This document shows positions 45,757 through 54,849 of a stretch of DNA of 64,000 nucleotides, one piece after another. This stretch comes from Eubacteriales bacterium. GTDB lineage: Bacteria; Bacillota; Clostridia; Lachnospirales; Lachnospiraceae. The first letter of the stretch is position 1. Each line of letters opens with the position of its first letter. The DNA is taken from positions 301,577 through 365,576 of the forward strand of contig JAUNHC010000001.1 of the NCBI GenBank assembly GCA_030524175.1, written 5' to 3'. Both the position numbers and the translations under genes were made by a program. The notes beneath the pieces were generated by a model. That model was given only the letters and a program-made list of their open reading frames with translations. It had not been told where the DNA came from and searched no databases.

Positions 45757-46920
45757 ATGCTGGAAGAAAAAGTAATGATAGATTTTCTTAAAAAATTTGA
45801 TGAAACCCCTTTTCTCGTTAAGATAAACGGTAATAAATACGAAATAGGAGACGGCGCCCCTTCCTTCACCGTAAACTTTAAGAGGACAATACCTCTTTCT
45901 AAGCTGGCCGCCAGCACTTCCCTCGCCCTTGGAGAAGCGTATATGGACGGGGATTTGGAGATAGAAGGTGATCTTTATGAGGCATTGGATTATTTTCTGG
46001 GACAAATGGGCAAATTTTCCACAGACAGACATGCCCTTAAGAAACTGATGTTTACTTCAACGGCAAAGAAAAACCAAAAGAAAGAGGTAAGCAGCCACTA
46101 TGATATAGGCAATGACTTCTACAAATTATGGCTGGATGACACACTTAGCTATTCCTGCGGTTACTTTCTTCACGAAGATGACACTTTATATCAGGCCCAG
46201 GTAAATAAAGTGGATTATATTCTGGAAAAATTGTATCTTAAGGAAGGCATGACTCTGCTGGACATTGGCTGCGGGTGGGGTTTCCTGCTTATAGAGGCAG
46301 CAAAAAAATACAAGATCAAAGGCACCGGCATCACCTTAAGTAAGGAGCAATACAGGGAATGCAGCAGACGAATCGCTGAAGAAGGACTTGAAGACCATCT
46401 CCATGTTGAGCTGATGGATTACCGTGATCTGCCACAGTCGGGACTCACCTTCGACCGGGTGGTAAGTGTAGGTATGGTGGAGCATGTAGGACGCGACAAC
46501 TATCAGCTTTTCATAGATTGTGTAAATAAAGTCATGAATCCCGGAGGTCTCTTTCTCCTGCATTTTATCAGTGCCCTCCAAGAATATCCCGGTGATCCCT
46601 GGATTAAAAAATATATCTTTCCGGGAGGAATGATCCCCAGCCTCAGGGAAATGCTATCCTGCATTGCCGAAGACCAGTTCCATACCCTGGGAGTGGAAAA
46701 TTTGCGCATGCACTATAACCGCACATTGCTGTGCTGGGAAAAGAACTTCCGCGAACACGTGGACGAGGTACGTAAAATGTTTGACGAACGTTTTGTGCGT
46801 ATGTGGGATATGTATCTCTCATCCTGTGCAGCCACCTTCCATAACGGAGTGATCGATCTGCACCAGATATTAATGACAAAAGGAATCAACAATAACCTTC
46901 CATTGGTGAAATGGTATTAG
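45757..46920 (+). CDS. cfa: Cyclopropane-fatty-acyl-phospholipid synthase
   Basis: 387 residues from ATG 45757, with GGAGG eight bases upstream; the ATT-initiated frame further upstream has no site. SAM-dependent methyltransferase with SSHYDIGNDFYKLWLDD, the SAM-binding LLDIGCGWGF, VEHVG and HYNRTLLCWEKNF. It methylenates unsaturated phospholipid fatty acids in the membrane, which helps against acid and solvents. The N-terminal 90 residues form the small lipid-binding domain. A terminator follows at 46971-47000. Confidence 0.95.
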   Translation: MLEEKVMIDFLKKFDETPFLVKINGNKYEIGDGAPSFTVNFKRTIPLSKLAASTSLALGEAYMDGDLEIEGDLYEALDYFLGQMGKFSTDRHALKKLMFTSTAKKNQKKEVSSHYDIGNDFYKLWLDDTLSYSCGYFLHEDDTLYQAQVNKVDYILEKLYLKEGMTLLDIGCGWGFLLIEAAKKYKIKGTGITLSKEQYRECSRRIAEEGLEDHLHVELMDYRDLPQSGLTFDRVVSVGMVEHVGRDNYQLFIDCVNKVMNPGGLFLLHFISALQEYPGDPWIKKYIFPGGMIPSLREMLSCIAEDQFHTLGVENLRMHYNRTLLCWEKNFREHVDEVRKMFDERFVRMWDMYLSSCAATFHNGVIDLHQILMTKGINNNLPLVKWY

Positions 46921-46970
46921 GCATTTCAGACAATATAGCATGTGAGATTGAATCTTCCAATACACTCCGG

Positions 46971-47000
46971 GCAGCTCCCTATCGGCGGGAGCTGCTTTTT
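46971..47000 (+). terminator. Terminator of cfa
   Basis: GCAGCTCCC and GGGAGCTGC arms (46971-46979, 46987-46995) with a 7-base loop, followed by TTTTT. Confidence 0.9.
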
Positions 47001-47035
47001 GAGTTTTCATAATTAAATCCGTTCACTTAAAATAC

Positions 47036-48328
47036 TTAATTTGCAGTACTATTATTCAACGTCTTGTTTTCTTTTTTATCCCATACGGCCTCTACACTTT
47101 TTCCTCTATGTGCAAGCCCTATGCACAAAACGGTGCCCGTCAGCCCTATGAATGCCGTCTTCACTTCTTTGTTCGGAATCCGGATTTGATAATATCCTGG
47201 TTCTAGTTTATGTTCGATTGTAATCATACCAGAATTCAGCAAAAGTCCCCATAATGAAGAGGTGCTTGGCATCTCATAAAAAGAATTTTCCGGCTGAATA
47301 AAAGTTGTGAGCGTTCCCTTCTCAATCAATTTCTCATAACCGTGGTAGAATGTTTTATCGCATTGCATCATTGCAGAACGAATCATTTTATTTTCGCTGG
47401 TGTTGACCCAGTAAGGTTCCAAAGTACCACGCTGTGCATAATTCAGAATAGACCAGGGATTATAAATATCAACTTCCGAAAAAGAGTATCCATCGTACAT
47501 TGCCCGTACTTCTTCGCCAAGTTCTATACCATAGTAATTTAGCAAAGTTTGCGTTTCTGAAAAAGTAAATCCGAAACAGTCAGCATATTCAGGGTCCTTT
47601 ACCGTACATACCAAAAGATTGTTTAGACCGGAAAAAATATTTTCTTTTGCCACTCTTTGTATTCCTGTAAGCATAGCTAGATGGAGATATTCATTGCCCT
47701 TCAACGCCGAAGACATCATAACCGCAAGTTCATTGTGTATCTCTTTATAAAACCCGTTCATATGTGCTTCCAAAAACGGAGTATCGTATTCATCAATCAA
47801 AAGTATCACTGGCTTTTGATAATAATTAAAAGCAGCCTTTGAAAGAAAATACAATGCGTTATCAATTCCAGACAGACTCCCGCTATTATAATCCAGCAAT
47901 TCCTGTAGTGTACGTTCATAGATCATTTGTTCAATATAAGACTGCCGCAAAAAAACTTCTGAAAACTTCTGGTATTCCGCAAGCAATGCAAGTTTTATTT
48001 GCTTAACCATTAAATTTCTGGTTCCTTTGGCATCCTTTAATGATAAAAAAATAACCGGATAACTGTTCATTTCACTTGTATAATCGGTTTTCATGATATC
48101 CGTATCACTAAAAATATCTTTAGAGTCTTTTGTAATATCCAGAAACTCTGCCAACATAGACATATTCAATGTTTTCCCAAACCTGCGCGGGCGTGTGATC
48201 AAAGTAACTTCTGCTTTTCGCTTCAAGAACTCACTTATCATACGTGTTTTGTCTACATAATAATAGTTATTTTCTTTAATCTTGCGATAATCCTGTATGC
48301 CAAGTGCTATATCTTTTTTCTGTCTCAT
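47036..48328 (-). CDS. AAA-ATPase-like/DUF1703 family protein lacking its nuclease core
   Basis: 430 residues, ATG 48328 after AGGTG. N-terminal AAA-ATPase-like domain: YYYVDKTRMISEFL, P-loop TRPRRFGKTLN, Walker B VILLIDEYDTPF, and LTGIQRVAKENIFSGLNN. Full-length relatives are about 520-580 residues and end in a PD-(D/E)XK nuclease (DUF1703). Here IPNKEVKTAF is joined directly to the C-terminal tail IGLAHRGKSVEAVW, so about 100 residues with the nuclease motifs are gone, without a frameshift. The gene is more AT-rich than its neighbours, which may mean transfer. Function of the family is unknown, possibly phage defence or DNA turnover. Confidence 0.75.
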   Translation of the reverse strand: MRQKKDIALGIQDYRKIKENNYYYVDKTRMISEFLKRKAEVTLITRPRRFGKTLNMSMLAEFLDITKDSKDIFSDTDIMKTDYTSEMNSYPVIFLSLKDAKGTRNLMVKQIKLALLAEYQKFSEVFLRQSYIEQMIYERTLQELLDYNSGSLSGIDNALYFLSKAAFNYYQKPVILLIDEYDTPFLEAHMNGFYKEIHNELAVMMSSALKGNEYLHLAMLTGIQRVAKENIFSGLNNLLVCTVKDPEYADCFGFTFSETQTLLNYYGIELGEEVRAMYDGYSFSEVDIYNPWSILNYAQRGTLEPYWVNTSENKMIRSAMMQCDKTFYHGYEKLIEKGTLTTFIQPENSFYEMPSTSSLWGLLLNSGMITIEHKLEPGYYQIRIPNKEVKTAFIGLTGTVLCIGLAHRGKSVEAVWDKKENKTLNNSTAN

Positions 48329-48403
48329 AATTTCACCTGCTCTCCGTAGCTTTTACAAACTAAGCAAGAGATATTTTTTACTATTACTTTTGCATTTTCC
48401 TTA

Positions 48404-48409
48404 ATTATA
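48404..48409 (-). promoter_or_regulatory. Extended -10 promoter of the AAA-ATPase-like gene
   Basis: The minus strand has TGCTATAAT about 75 bases before the start codon; no good -35. Confidence 0.45.
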
Positions 48410-48437
48410 GCACATTACCCACCCAAATTATACCTTT

Positions 48438-50084
48438 TTACTTCTCCAAAACAATTATCTCGTAAGGTCTTAAAGAGATATCATGTAAATCTATGATTTC
48501 CGGACTGCTGTCATAATTTCCCAGCAGTTTTCTGTAGGTATTCCATTCCGGTTGTATTCCCGCACTGCTGTTTTCCCCCCTAAGGTTGCAGAAGATGATC
48601 AGTTCCTGTTCTTCCCAGTTTCTTTTGTATGCCATTACATCCTCATTGTCCTGGGCAAAGAAGGTGATCCGGCCTTTTGAAATGATCTCCTTTTCCTTAC
48701 GCAAGGCAATAAGCTTTTTGTAAAATGACAATATGGAGGTACTGTCATCCTGCTGCGCTTTGACGTTGATTTTCCCGCAATTATCCGATATGGGAAGCCA
48801 TGGCTCTGACTTTGAAAATCCGCCGTAGATCTCGTCTGTCCACTGCATAGGAGTACGGCTGTTATCCCTTGACCTGGCTCCCAGAATCTCTAAAGCCTCT
48901 TCTGATGTCTTATTCTGTTCCAGAAGGATCTTATAATAATTCAGGCTCTCCACATCCCGGTATTGCTGGATAGAAGTATAATGGGGGTTTGTCATGCCGA
49001 TTTCTTCACCCTGGTATATATAAGGAGTCCCCTGCATCAGATGAATCATCCCGGCCAGCATCTTTGCTGATTCCTTCCAATATTTCTCTTCATCCCCAAA
49101 TCTGGATACGATCCGGGGCTGGTCATGATTGCACCAGAACAAGGCATTCCATCCACCGCCTTCCTGCATTCCTGTCTGCCACTGCCGGAACAAGGTCTTT
49201 AACGCCGGAAAGTCCGGTTCCATAAGCTCCCATTTATTCCCATCCTTATAATCCACCTTTAAATGGTGGAAATTAAAACACATAGAAAGCTCTTTTTCCT
49301 TAGGTGAGGAATAGCGGACGCAATGTTCCAGTGACGTTGATGACATTTCACCCACTGTTATTAGGGCATCAATCTCTGTATCTTTTACCAGCTCTTTTAA
49401 ATATTCATGGATGTGTGGGCCATCTGTATAAAACCTTCTTCCGTCACCCTCAAGGTCGTCTTCCCATATTTCAGGTTTAGATATAAGATTTACAACATCA
49501 AAACGGAATCCCTTTATTCCTTTGTCTTTCCAGAAACGGATGATTTCCTTAAGTTCTTCTCTCACCTGACGGTTTCCCCAGTTCAAGTCTGCCTGGGTCA
49601 CATCAAAGAGATGGAGATACCATTTATTCAGCCCCGGAACATATTCCCACGCGGAACCTCCAAACTTAGACTGCCAGTTTGTTGGGGCATATTCCTGACT
49701 GCCGTCCTTAAAATAATAGTACTCCTGATATTTTTCATTCCCTTCCAGTGCTTTCTGAAACCATTCATGAGCTGTGGAGGTATGGTTAAACACCATATCC
49801 AGCATAATTCCCATACCCCGCTTTTCGCACTGGAGGATCAGGCTCTCCAAATCCTCCATGGTTCCGAACTTAGGATCGATCCGCCTGTAGTCTGCCACAT
49901 CGTACCCATTATCCTTCTGAGGGGATAGAAAGAATGGGGTCAGCCACAAATAATCCACGCCAAGTCCGGCCAAATAATCCAATTTCTCTATCACTCCCGG
50001 AATATCTCCAAAACCATCACCGTTGGAATCCCGAAAAGACTTGGGATAAATCTGATAAACCACCTTATTGCCAAGATCTGTCAT
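48438..50084 (-). CDS. treA: Trehalose-6-phosphate hydrolase
   Basis: 548 residues. Glycoside hydrolase family 13, phospho-trehalase type: VVYQIYPKSFRDSNGDGFGDIPG, NGYDVADYRRIDPKFGT, the region MGIMLDMVFNHTS, nucleophile in FRFDVVNLIS, acid in VGEMSS and the third carboxylate in NHDQPRIVS. It splits trehalose 6-phosphate into glucose and glucose 6-phosphate in the cytoplasm. It overlaps the PTS gene by four bases and takes substrate from that transporter. Related oligo-1,6-glucosidases share the fold; the PTS context decides the assignment. Confidence 0.95.
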   Translation of the reverse strand: MTDLGNKVVYQIYPKSFRDSNGDGFGDIPGVIEKLDYLAGLGVDYLWLTPFFLSPQKDNGYDVADYRRIDPKFGTMEDLESLILQCEKRGMGIMLDMVFNHTSTAHEWFQKALEGNEKYQEYYYFKDGSQEYAPTNWQSKFGGSAWEYVPGLNKWYLHLFDVTQADLNWGNRQVREELKEIIRFWKDKGIKGFRFDVVNLISKPEIWEDDLEGDGRRFYTDGPHIHEYLKELVKDTEIDALITVGEMSSTSLEHCVRYSSPKEKELSMCFNFHHLKVDYKDGNKWELMEPDFPALKTLFRQWQTGMQEGGGWNALFWCNHDQPRIVSRFGDEEKYWKESAKMLAGMIHLMQGTPYIYQGEEIGMTNPHYTSIQQYRDVESLNYYKILLEQNKTSEEALEILGARSRDNSRTPMQWTDEIYGGFSKSEPWLPISDNCGKINVKAQQDDSTSILSFYKKLIALRKEKEIISKGRITFFAQDNEDVMAYKRNWEEQELIIFCNLRGENSSAGIQPEWNTYRKLLGNYDSSPEIIDLHDISLRPYEIIVLEK

Positions 50085-52093
50085 TGCGCATCCCCTCCCT
50101 CTGTGAACTCTGCAATTACTGTTGTCTTTTCTGCTGCATGTATACCAGTCAGGAATCTTATATTTTTATCCTCAGCCCCATCTGTGATAATACACACAGT
50201 CACATCAGGATGCCCGGCCTCTTTTATTTTCTTCCGGTCAAAACGGATCAGGGGAGTTCCTGCTTTTATCTTCTGGCCTTCCTGTACCAGATATTCAAAT
50301 CCATCTCCCTGCATATCCACTGTGTCAATTCCAACATGCAGCAAAAGTTCTGTCCCGTTATCCAGACTAAGTCCGCAGGCATGGCGTGAATCCTGCATCA
50401 GCACCGCAACCTCCCCGTCTGCCGGTGCATAAAGAATATCATTTTCAGGGATAATAGCCAGCCCTTCTCCCATGACTCCTTCTGAAAATACTCCATCGTT
50501 TACTTCCTTGAGGGAAATTACTTTTCCACTTAAAAAGGCTTTCAGTTCTGACACTTTACTGCTATGCATAGCTCTTCCATCCACAACAGCATCTTCCGCA
50601 GATTCATCTTTCTCGCCGGTTCCTTCTGCGGCTGTTTCCTCCGTGGCAGTAAATTCTCCTGCGGCGCAGCCTCTGTCTGCAGGGGAAAGCTTCTTCTGCC
50701 CCACAATCAAGGTCAGTATAAGAGGAACAACAACTGCGATCACCATACTGACAGCAAAACTGCCCATATATCTTGTCTGGATAGACAGAATTCCCGGAAG
50801 ACCGCCCACACCAATGGCATTTGCAGTCGTCCCCGTAGCCACACACACAATTGCTGCACATGCAGACCCGGCCATACCGCATATAAACGGGAATCCATAT
50901 TTCAGGTTAACACCAAATATAGCCGGTTCCGTAACACCAAGATAACAGGAGATTCCTGCCGGAACATTTACTTCCTGAGCCTGGGGATTTTTCTTCTGGA
51001 GAAGTATCATTCCCAGAACTGCCGAGCCTTGAGCGATGTTGGAAAGGGCAATCATGGGCCACAGCATCGTTCCCTGATAATCTGCGATCAACTGAAGATC
51101 AATAGCGTTTGACATATGGTGAAGCCCGGTAATGACAAGAGGTGCATATACAAATCCAAACACAGCGCCAAACAAAATTTTCAACGGTCCGGTAATACCT
51201 GCATATACCACAGAGGAAATCACAGACCCTATCTTCCATCCCACAGGTCCTAATATAAAGTGGGCAGCCATAACAGCCAGCAAAAGACTGCAGAAAGGTA
51301 CAACGATCATTGAAATCACCTGGGGAGTTATCTTACGGAAAAACTTCTCCAGGAAGACCAGTGTAAATGCCGCCAGAATGGCCGGAAGCACTTGTGCCTG
51401 ATAACCGATCATATTCACTTTAAAAAACCCAAAATCCCATGCCGGAATATCTGCTGCAGCTGTTGTTGCCACAGAGTAAGCGTTCAATAGCTGTCCTGAC
51501 ACAAGCGTCAGACCAAGTACAATGCCAAGCATCTGCGTGGTTCCCATCTTTTTCGTGACTGACCAGCAGATACCCACGGGGAGCATATGGAAAACAGCCT
51601 CTCCGATCAGCCACAGAAAACTGTCGATTCCGGTCCAAAACTGGCTGATATCACATAATGTTTTCGTTCCATTCTCAAACAGATATAAACTGTCAATACA
51701 GTTACGGAATCCAAGAATCAAACCGCCTGTTATGATCGCCGGGATCAACGGCGCGAAAATTTCGGCCAGCGCTGTTATGATCCTCTGCAGTACATTCTGG
51801 TTCTTTTTGGCAGCTTGTTTCACAGCATCCTTGGATACTCCTTCAATACCTGCCGCGGCCACAAAATCATTGTAGAAATCAGCAACCGTATTTCCGATGA
51901 TAACCTGGAACTGCCCGGACTGTGTGAAACTTCCCTTAACTACCTTCATAGCTTCAATCTTTTTGATATCTGCCTTCCCCGGTTCCTCCAGTACAAACCG
52001 CATCCTTGTCATGCAATGTGAAACAGCGGCAATGTTTTTCTTTCCGCCCACAAGACTGAGAAGCTCACGCGCTTCCTCTGCATACTTACCCAT
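50081..52093 (-). CDS. treP: Trehalose-specific PTS EIIBCA transporter
   Basis: 670 residues, ATG 52093 after GGGAGGAAGG. EIIB (1-90) with the phosphocysteine in HCMTRMRFVL, EIIC (about 100-450) with ten membrane helices and GITEPAIFGVN-like motif at the sugar site (GVTEPAIFGVN), and a C-terminal EIIA (about 510-660) whose phosphohistidine lies in LLLHVGIDTV. It imports and phosphorylates trehalose. The fused EIIA means it needs only HPr for phosphate. Operon with treA, and its promoter is covered by TreR operators. Confidence 0.95.
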   Translation of the reverse strand: MGKYAEEARELLSLVGGKKNIAAVSHCMTRMRFVLEEPGKADIKKIEAMKVVKGSFTQSGQFQVIIGNTVADFYNDFVAAAGIEGVSKDAVKQAAKKNQNVLQRIITALAEIFAPLIPAIITGGLILGFRNCIDSLYLFENGTKTLCDISQFWTGIDSFLWLIGEAVFHMLPVGICWSVTKKMGTTQMLGIVLGLTLVSGQLLNAYSVATTAAADIPAWDFGFFKVNMIGYQAQVLPAILAAFTLVFLEKFFRKITPQVISMIVVPFCSLLLAVMAAHFILGPVGWKIGSVISSVVYAGITGPLKILFGAVFGFVYAPLVITGLHHMSNAIDLQLIADYQGTMLWPMIALSNIAQGSAVLGMILLQKKNPQAQEVNVPAGISCYLGVTEPAIFGVNLKYGFPFICGMAGSACAAIVCVATGTTANAIGVGGLPGILSIQTRYMGSFAVSMVIAVVVPLILTLIVGQKKLSPADRGCAAGEFTATEETAAEGTGEKDESAEDAVVDGRAMHSSKVSELKAFLSGKVISLKEVNDGVFSEGVMGEGLAIIPENDILYAPADGEVAVLMQDSRHACGLSLDNGTELLLHVGIDTVDMQGDGFEYLVQEGQKIKAGTPLIRFDRKKIKEAGHPDVTVCIITDGAEDKNIRFLTGIHAAEKTTVIAEFTEGGDAQ

Positions 52094-52115
52094 AATCCTT
52101 CCTCCCGGTATTTAT

Positions 52116-52193
52116 CTTGTTTAAACAAGTTTCTTTACATTTCTTTTATATCACACTTGTTTAAACATGTCAACAGAAATTTGTTTAAACAAG
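52116..52193. promoter_or_regulatory. Three TreR operator palindromes (TTGTTTAAACAA) over the treP promoter
   Basis: CTTGTTTAAACAAG at 52116-52129, CTTGTTTAAACATG at 52156-52169 and TTGTTTAAACAA at 52181-52192, centres 40 and 24 bp apart. The minus-strand promoter TTGACA (52168-52173), 17 bases, TATAAA (52145-52150) contains the second palindrome in its spacer. The third lies just upstream of the divergent treR promoter. Confidence 0.85.
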
Positions 52194-52207
52194 TATTCTT
52201 TTTTCTC

Positions 52208-52235
52208 TTGACATCAGATTTGCATGATTTATAAT
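52208..52235 (+). promoter_or_regulatory. Sigma-A promoter of treR
   Basis: TTGACA (52208-52213), 16 bases, TATAAT (52230-52235). It lies 16 bases from the third operator, which could allow autoregulation. Confidence 0.75.
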
Positions 52236-52368
52236 AGAATGCAGAGGTAAAAAAGTATTTTGACCCCTGATGCCTATGGATTTCTCTGCACTTTGTACTC
52301 CTGAAATCCCAAATAAAACGGACATGTCTGTGTCAGCAGACATCGCCAATCATAAAAGGAACGAGCTT

Positions 52369-53103
52369 ATGCCTAAAAATAAATATGAACTGATTTACCA
52401 GGATTTAAAGAAAAAAATAGAATCCGACCAATATGTATATCAGGAATTGCTTCCTCCTGAGAATACTTTGATCCAAATATATGATTGCTCAAGAAATACT
52501 GTACGGCGTGCCGTAAGCAGACTGGTAACTGACGGATATGTACAAACCCTTCAGGGAAAAGGTGTGCGCAATATTTTCCGTCCCGTAGAGCAGACGGCTT
52601 TCACAATCGGAGAAATAGAAAGCTTTAAAGAATCCGCACTGAGAAACGGACAGACTGCAATGACAAAGGTACTTCTATTCTTGGAAGTGACTGCTGATTC
52701 CTCACTGGCTGCTCATTCCGGCTTTCCGGCCGGATCACAGCTTTATTATATACAGAGACTTCATTACCTGGATGGAAAGCCTCTGATCCTCAATCACAAC
52801 TACTTCTTAAAGGAAGAAGTCCCCGGCCTCACTCCGGAAATCGCCCAGGATTCTATCTATAATTATCTGGAGAATACTCTGCACATGACCATTGTAAACA
52901 GCAAGCGTATCATCACAGTGGAAAAGATTACGGAGATAGATGAAAAATATATGGATTTGGATGCAGATGTTTATAACTGTATGGCAGTGGTCACAAGCTA
53001 TACCTACAACAGCGAAGGGGTGATGTTTGAGTATACACAGTCACGGCACCGTCCGGACTGCTTCCGCTTCCAGGATAATGCTGTCAGACGGCAGACTCCT
53101 TGA
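52369..53103 (+). CDS. treR: GntR/UTRA-family trehalose operon repressor
   Basis: 244 residues from ATG 52369 (AAAGGA upstream). This matches the B. subtilis TreR start and length; the longer frame from 52270 lies inside the leader. Winged helix (about 1-70, KYELIYQDLKKKIESDQ, CSRNTVRRAVSRLVTDGYV) and UTRA effector domain (about 90-235, GSQLYYIQRLHYLDGKPLIL). It should bind the TTGTTTAAACAA palindromes and release them on trehalose 6-phosphate. Divergent from the PTS operon. Confidence 0.9.
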   Translation: MPKNKYELIYQDLKKKIESDQYVYQELLPPENTLIQIYDCSRNTVRRAVSRLVTDGYVQTLQGKGVRNIFRPVEQTAFTIGEIESFKESALRNGQTAMTKVLLFLEVTADSSLAAHSGFPAGSQLYYIQRLHYLDGKPLILNHNYFLKEEVPGLTPEIAQDSIYNYLENTLHMTIVNSKRIITVEKITEIDEKYMDLDADVYNCMAVVTSYTYNSEGVMFEYTQSRHRPDCFRFQDNAVRRQTP

Positions 53104-53218
53104 CTTCTCATCGTATTATTACCTTGACATGAGATATATAAAAGAAATGTGTGTTATGAGTATTACAGACATGGCTCATCTGCATAAACTGTAGAAACAT
53201 TTGGAAAGGATCTCTTTC

Positions 53219-53857
53219 TTGAACAATCATTATAAATTCCAAAACCCACCGCTGCCGTATGCATTTGATGCCCTTGAGCCATACATTGATGCAAAAACAA
53301 TGGAACTCCATCACAACAGGCATCTTCAGACCTACATTGATAATCTGAACAACATTTTAAAAGATTATCCTGAATTCCAGAATAGTTCTCTGGAAGAGCT
53401 GATCATGTATTCCGACGGTCTTCCGATGTCTGTGCGGATTCCGGTAAAAAATAATGCCGGCGGTGTATACAATCATATTTTCTATTTTTCAAATCTTAAA
53501 AAGACAGAAAATGAAGTTTTACCTGCAACAACGAAAGCTTATCTTGATTTCAGCTTTGAAAGCTTTGAGAATTTCACAAAAGAATTTACCCAGGCTGCGC
53601 TGTCTGTATTCGGTTCCGGATACGCATGGCTGGTGCTGGACTCCACGGAAACCTTAAAAATCATCACTACTGCCAACCAAGATACCCCGCTTCCTCTGGG
53701 ATTATGCCCTATCCTTAATATAGATGTCTGGGAGCACGCTTACTATTTAAAGCATTATAATCTTCGGGCTGACTACATTAAGGACTGGTTCCGGGTCATT
53801 AACTGGGACCAGGTTAACAAAAACCTGGTTTCATGCCTGGGTTATCCCTATTCTTAA
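53219..53857 (+). CDS. sodA: Iron/manganese superoxide dismutase
   Basis: 212 residues from TTG 53219, chosen because AAAGGA lies eight bases before it; TTG 53201 has no site. Metal ligands by alignment: His in LHHNRHLQTY, His in GGVYNHIFYF, Asp and His in DVWEHAYYLKH. The usual second His of HHQTY is Leu. Whether Fe or Mn is bound cannot be told from sequence. SOD is not found in every strict anaerobe, so it marks aerotolerance. A hairpin ending CAGCCC-TCTTTT (53884-53943) follows. Confidence 0.9.
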   Translation: MNNHYKFQNPPLPYAFDALEPYIDAKTMELHHNRHLQTYIDNLNNILKDYPEFQNSSLEELIMYSDGLPMSVRIPVKNNAGGVYNHIFYFSNLKKTENEVLPATTKAYLDFSFESFENFTKEFTQAALSVFGSGYAWLVLDSTETLKIITTANQDTPLPLGLCPILNIDVWEHAYYLKHYNLRADYIKDWFRVINWDQVNKNLVSCLGYPYS

Positions 53858-53883
53858 ATATATGATGGAACTGTAATATAACC

Positions 53884-53943
53884 GGGCTGTAAGAAATGAA
53901 TAGCTTGTACAGGCACTTTCATTTTCCCGCAGCCCTCTTTTCA
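53884..53943 (+). terminator. Probable terminator of sodA
   Basis: GGGCTG at the left pairs with CAGCCC at the right, with an inner stem (GAAATGA with TCATTTTC), followed by TCTTTT. Confidence 0.5.
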
Positions 53944-54585
53944 TCATTGCGCCTGACTGCCAGGCTGCAGACCTAATATCTCCATTAATTCCGTATGAGG
54001 ATTTCCGGTATCAGCCTGATACACGTCCACGCTGTTTTGGTCTGTACTTCTGTCTGAAAAAGCCGGAAAAAGAAATCCGCACTCTGGTTTACCCGGTTCG
54101 TAATCTCCTGTTAAGGGGCATATGGCACAGATAATATATTCAAAAACTTCTTCTGACTCCCACAATCTCTCGTGGTCCTTTGCTTTCACAGGCACATCAT
54201 AACGGTCATGGAACACAAACACTCCATAATTGTGCCCGGACCTGTATAATGCAGCTGTCAGATCATAGAGCGTATCCATCAAAGCATCATTCTTCAGCCC
54301 GCAGGATTTCATCCCCATAAGAAGCTGCCACATACCCCCTGGTTTCTTTGCTTCCTCTGGAAAACAATATCTTTTTAAATTTTCATTGGTGCCGGAAAAG
54401 GGAATAGCCTTGGCAACTGCCAGTTTTTTCTCTTTTTCGCCCGGCGAAAGCTTCATAAAATTAACGTTAAATGTCCCGTCTATATCACCATCGGCATCCA
54501 TATAACTACCTGCCACCCTTGTCATGGATGTTCTGGCCAGTGTCATACGCCTGGTTAATTCCAACATATCTTCTCTGTTTATCAT
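53944..54585 (-). CDS. DUF4317-family protein, probably shortened at the C-terminus
   Basis: 213 residues from ATG 54585 (GGAG upstream), which aligns with the start of DUF4317 proteins. Family phrases are clear: TRVAGSYMDADGD, HNYGVFVFHDRYDVPVK, YIICAICPLTGDY and GFLFPAFSDRSTD. The usual length is near 390 residues; this one stops about 60 residues past the last motif. Many Lachnospiraceae carry full-length copies and the function is unknown. Either a natural short version or a broken gene; no frameshift or nonsense codon can be seen beyond the end. Confidence 0.7.
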   Translation of the reverse strand: MINREDMLELTRRMTLARTSMTRVAGSYMDADGDIDGTFNVNFMKLSPGEKEKKLAVAKAIPFSGTNENLKRYCFPEEAKKPGGMWQLLMGMKSCGLKNDALMDTLYDLTAALYRSGHNYGVFVFHDRYDVPVKAKDHERLWESEEVFEYIICAICPLTGDYEPGKPECGFLFPAFSDRSTDQNSVDVYQADTGNPHTELMEILGLQPGSQAQ

Positions 54586-54789
54586 ATGAGTCTCCAAATT
54601 TAATCTCATCTGCCTTCCCCCTGATGTATCATTATTTCTCACAGTATATCACAAACACCTCCACTATTTCCATTCATTTCGAACATGGACCATAGCAGTG
54701 TCACTGGTTACAGGTAAGCGTGTTATTGGTCACGGAGTGAACAGTATCATAGCAGAAGCAGCTAATAGTAACGTATCTCTTTACCAATG

Positions 54790-54817
54790 TTGAATTTTAA
54801 GTATAATTTGCTATAAT
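54790..54817 (+). promoter_or_regulatory. Sigma-A promoter of the nitroreductase-ArsR-EFR1 genes
   Basis: TTGAAT (54790-54795), 16 bases, TATAAT (54812-54817). Just after it lies GTTAACAAACTTTAAC, a 16-base imperfect palindrome that could be an ArsR operator. Confidence 0.6.
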
Positions 54818-54849
54818 GGTTAACAAACTTTAACGAAGGAGTTGTGATC

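Noticed and set aside
54812-54836. Rex site near the nitroreductase promoter (TTGTTAA on the minus strand)
   Set aside because: Only one half-site matches and the spacing of the second is wrong; the GTTAA...TTAAC palindrome fits an ArsR operator as well.
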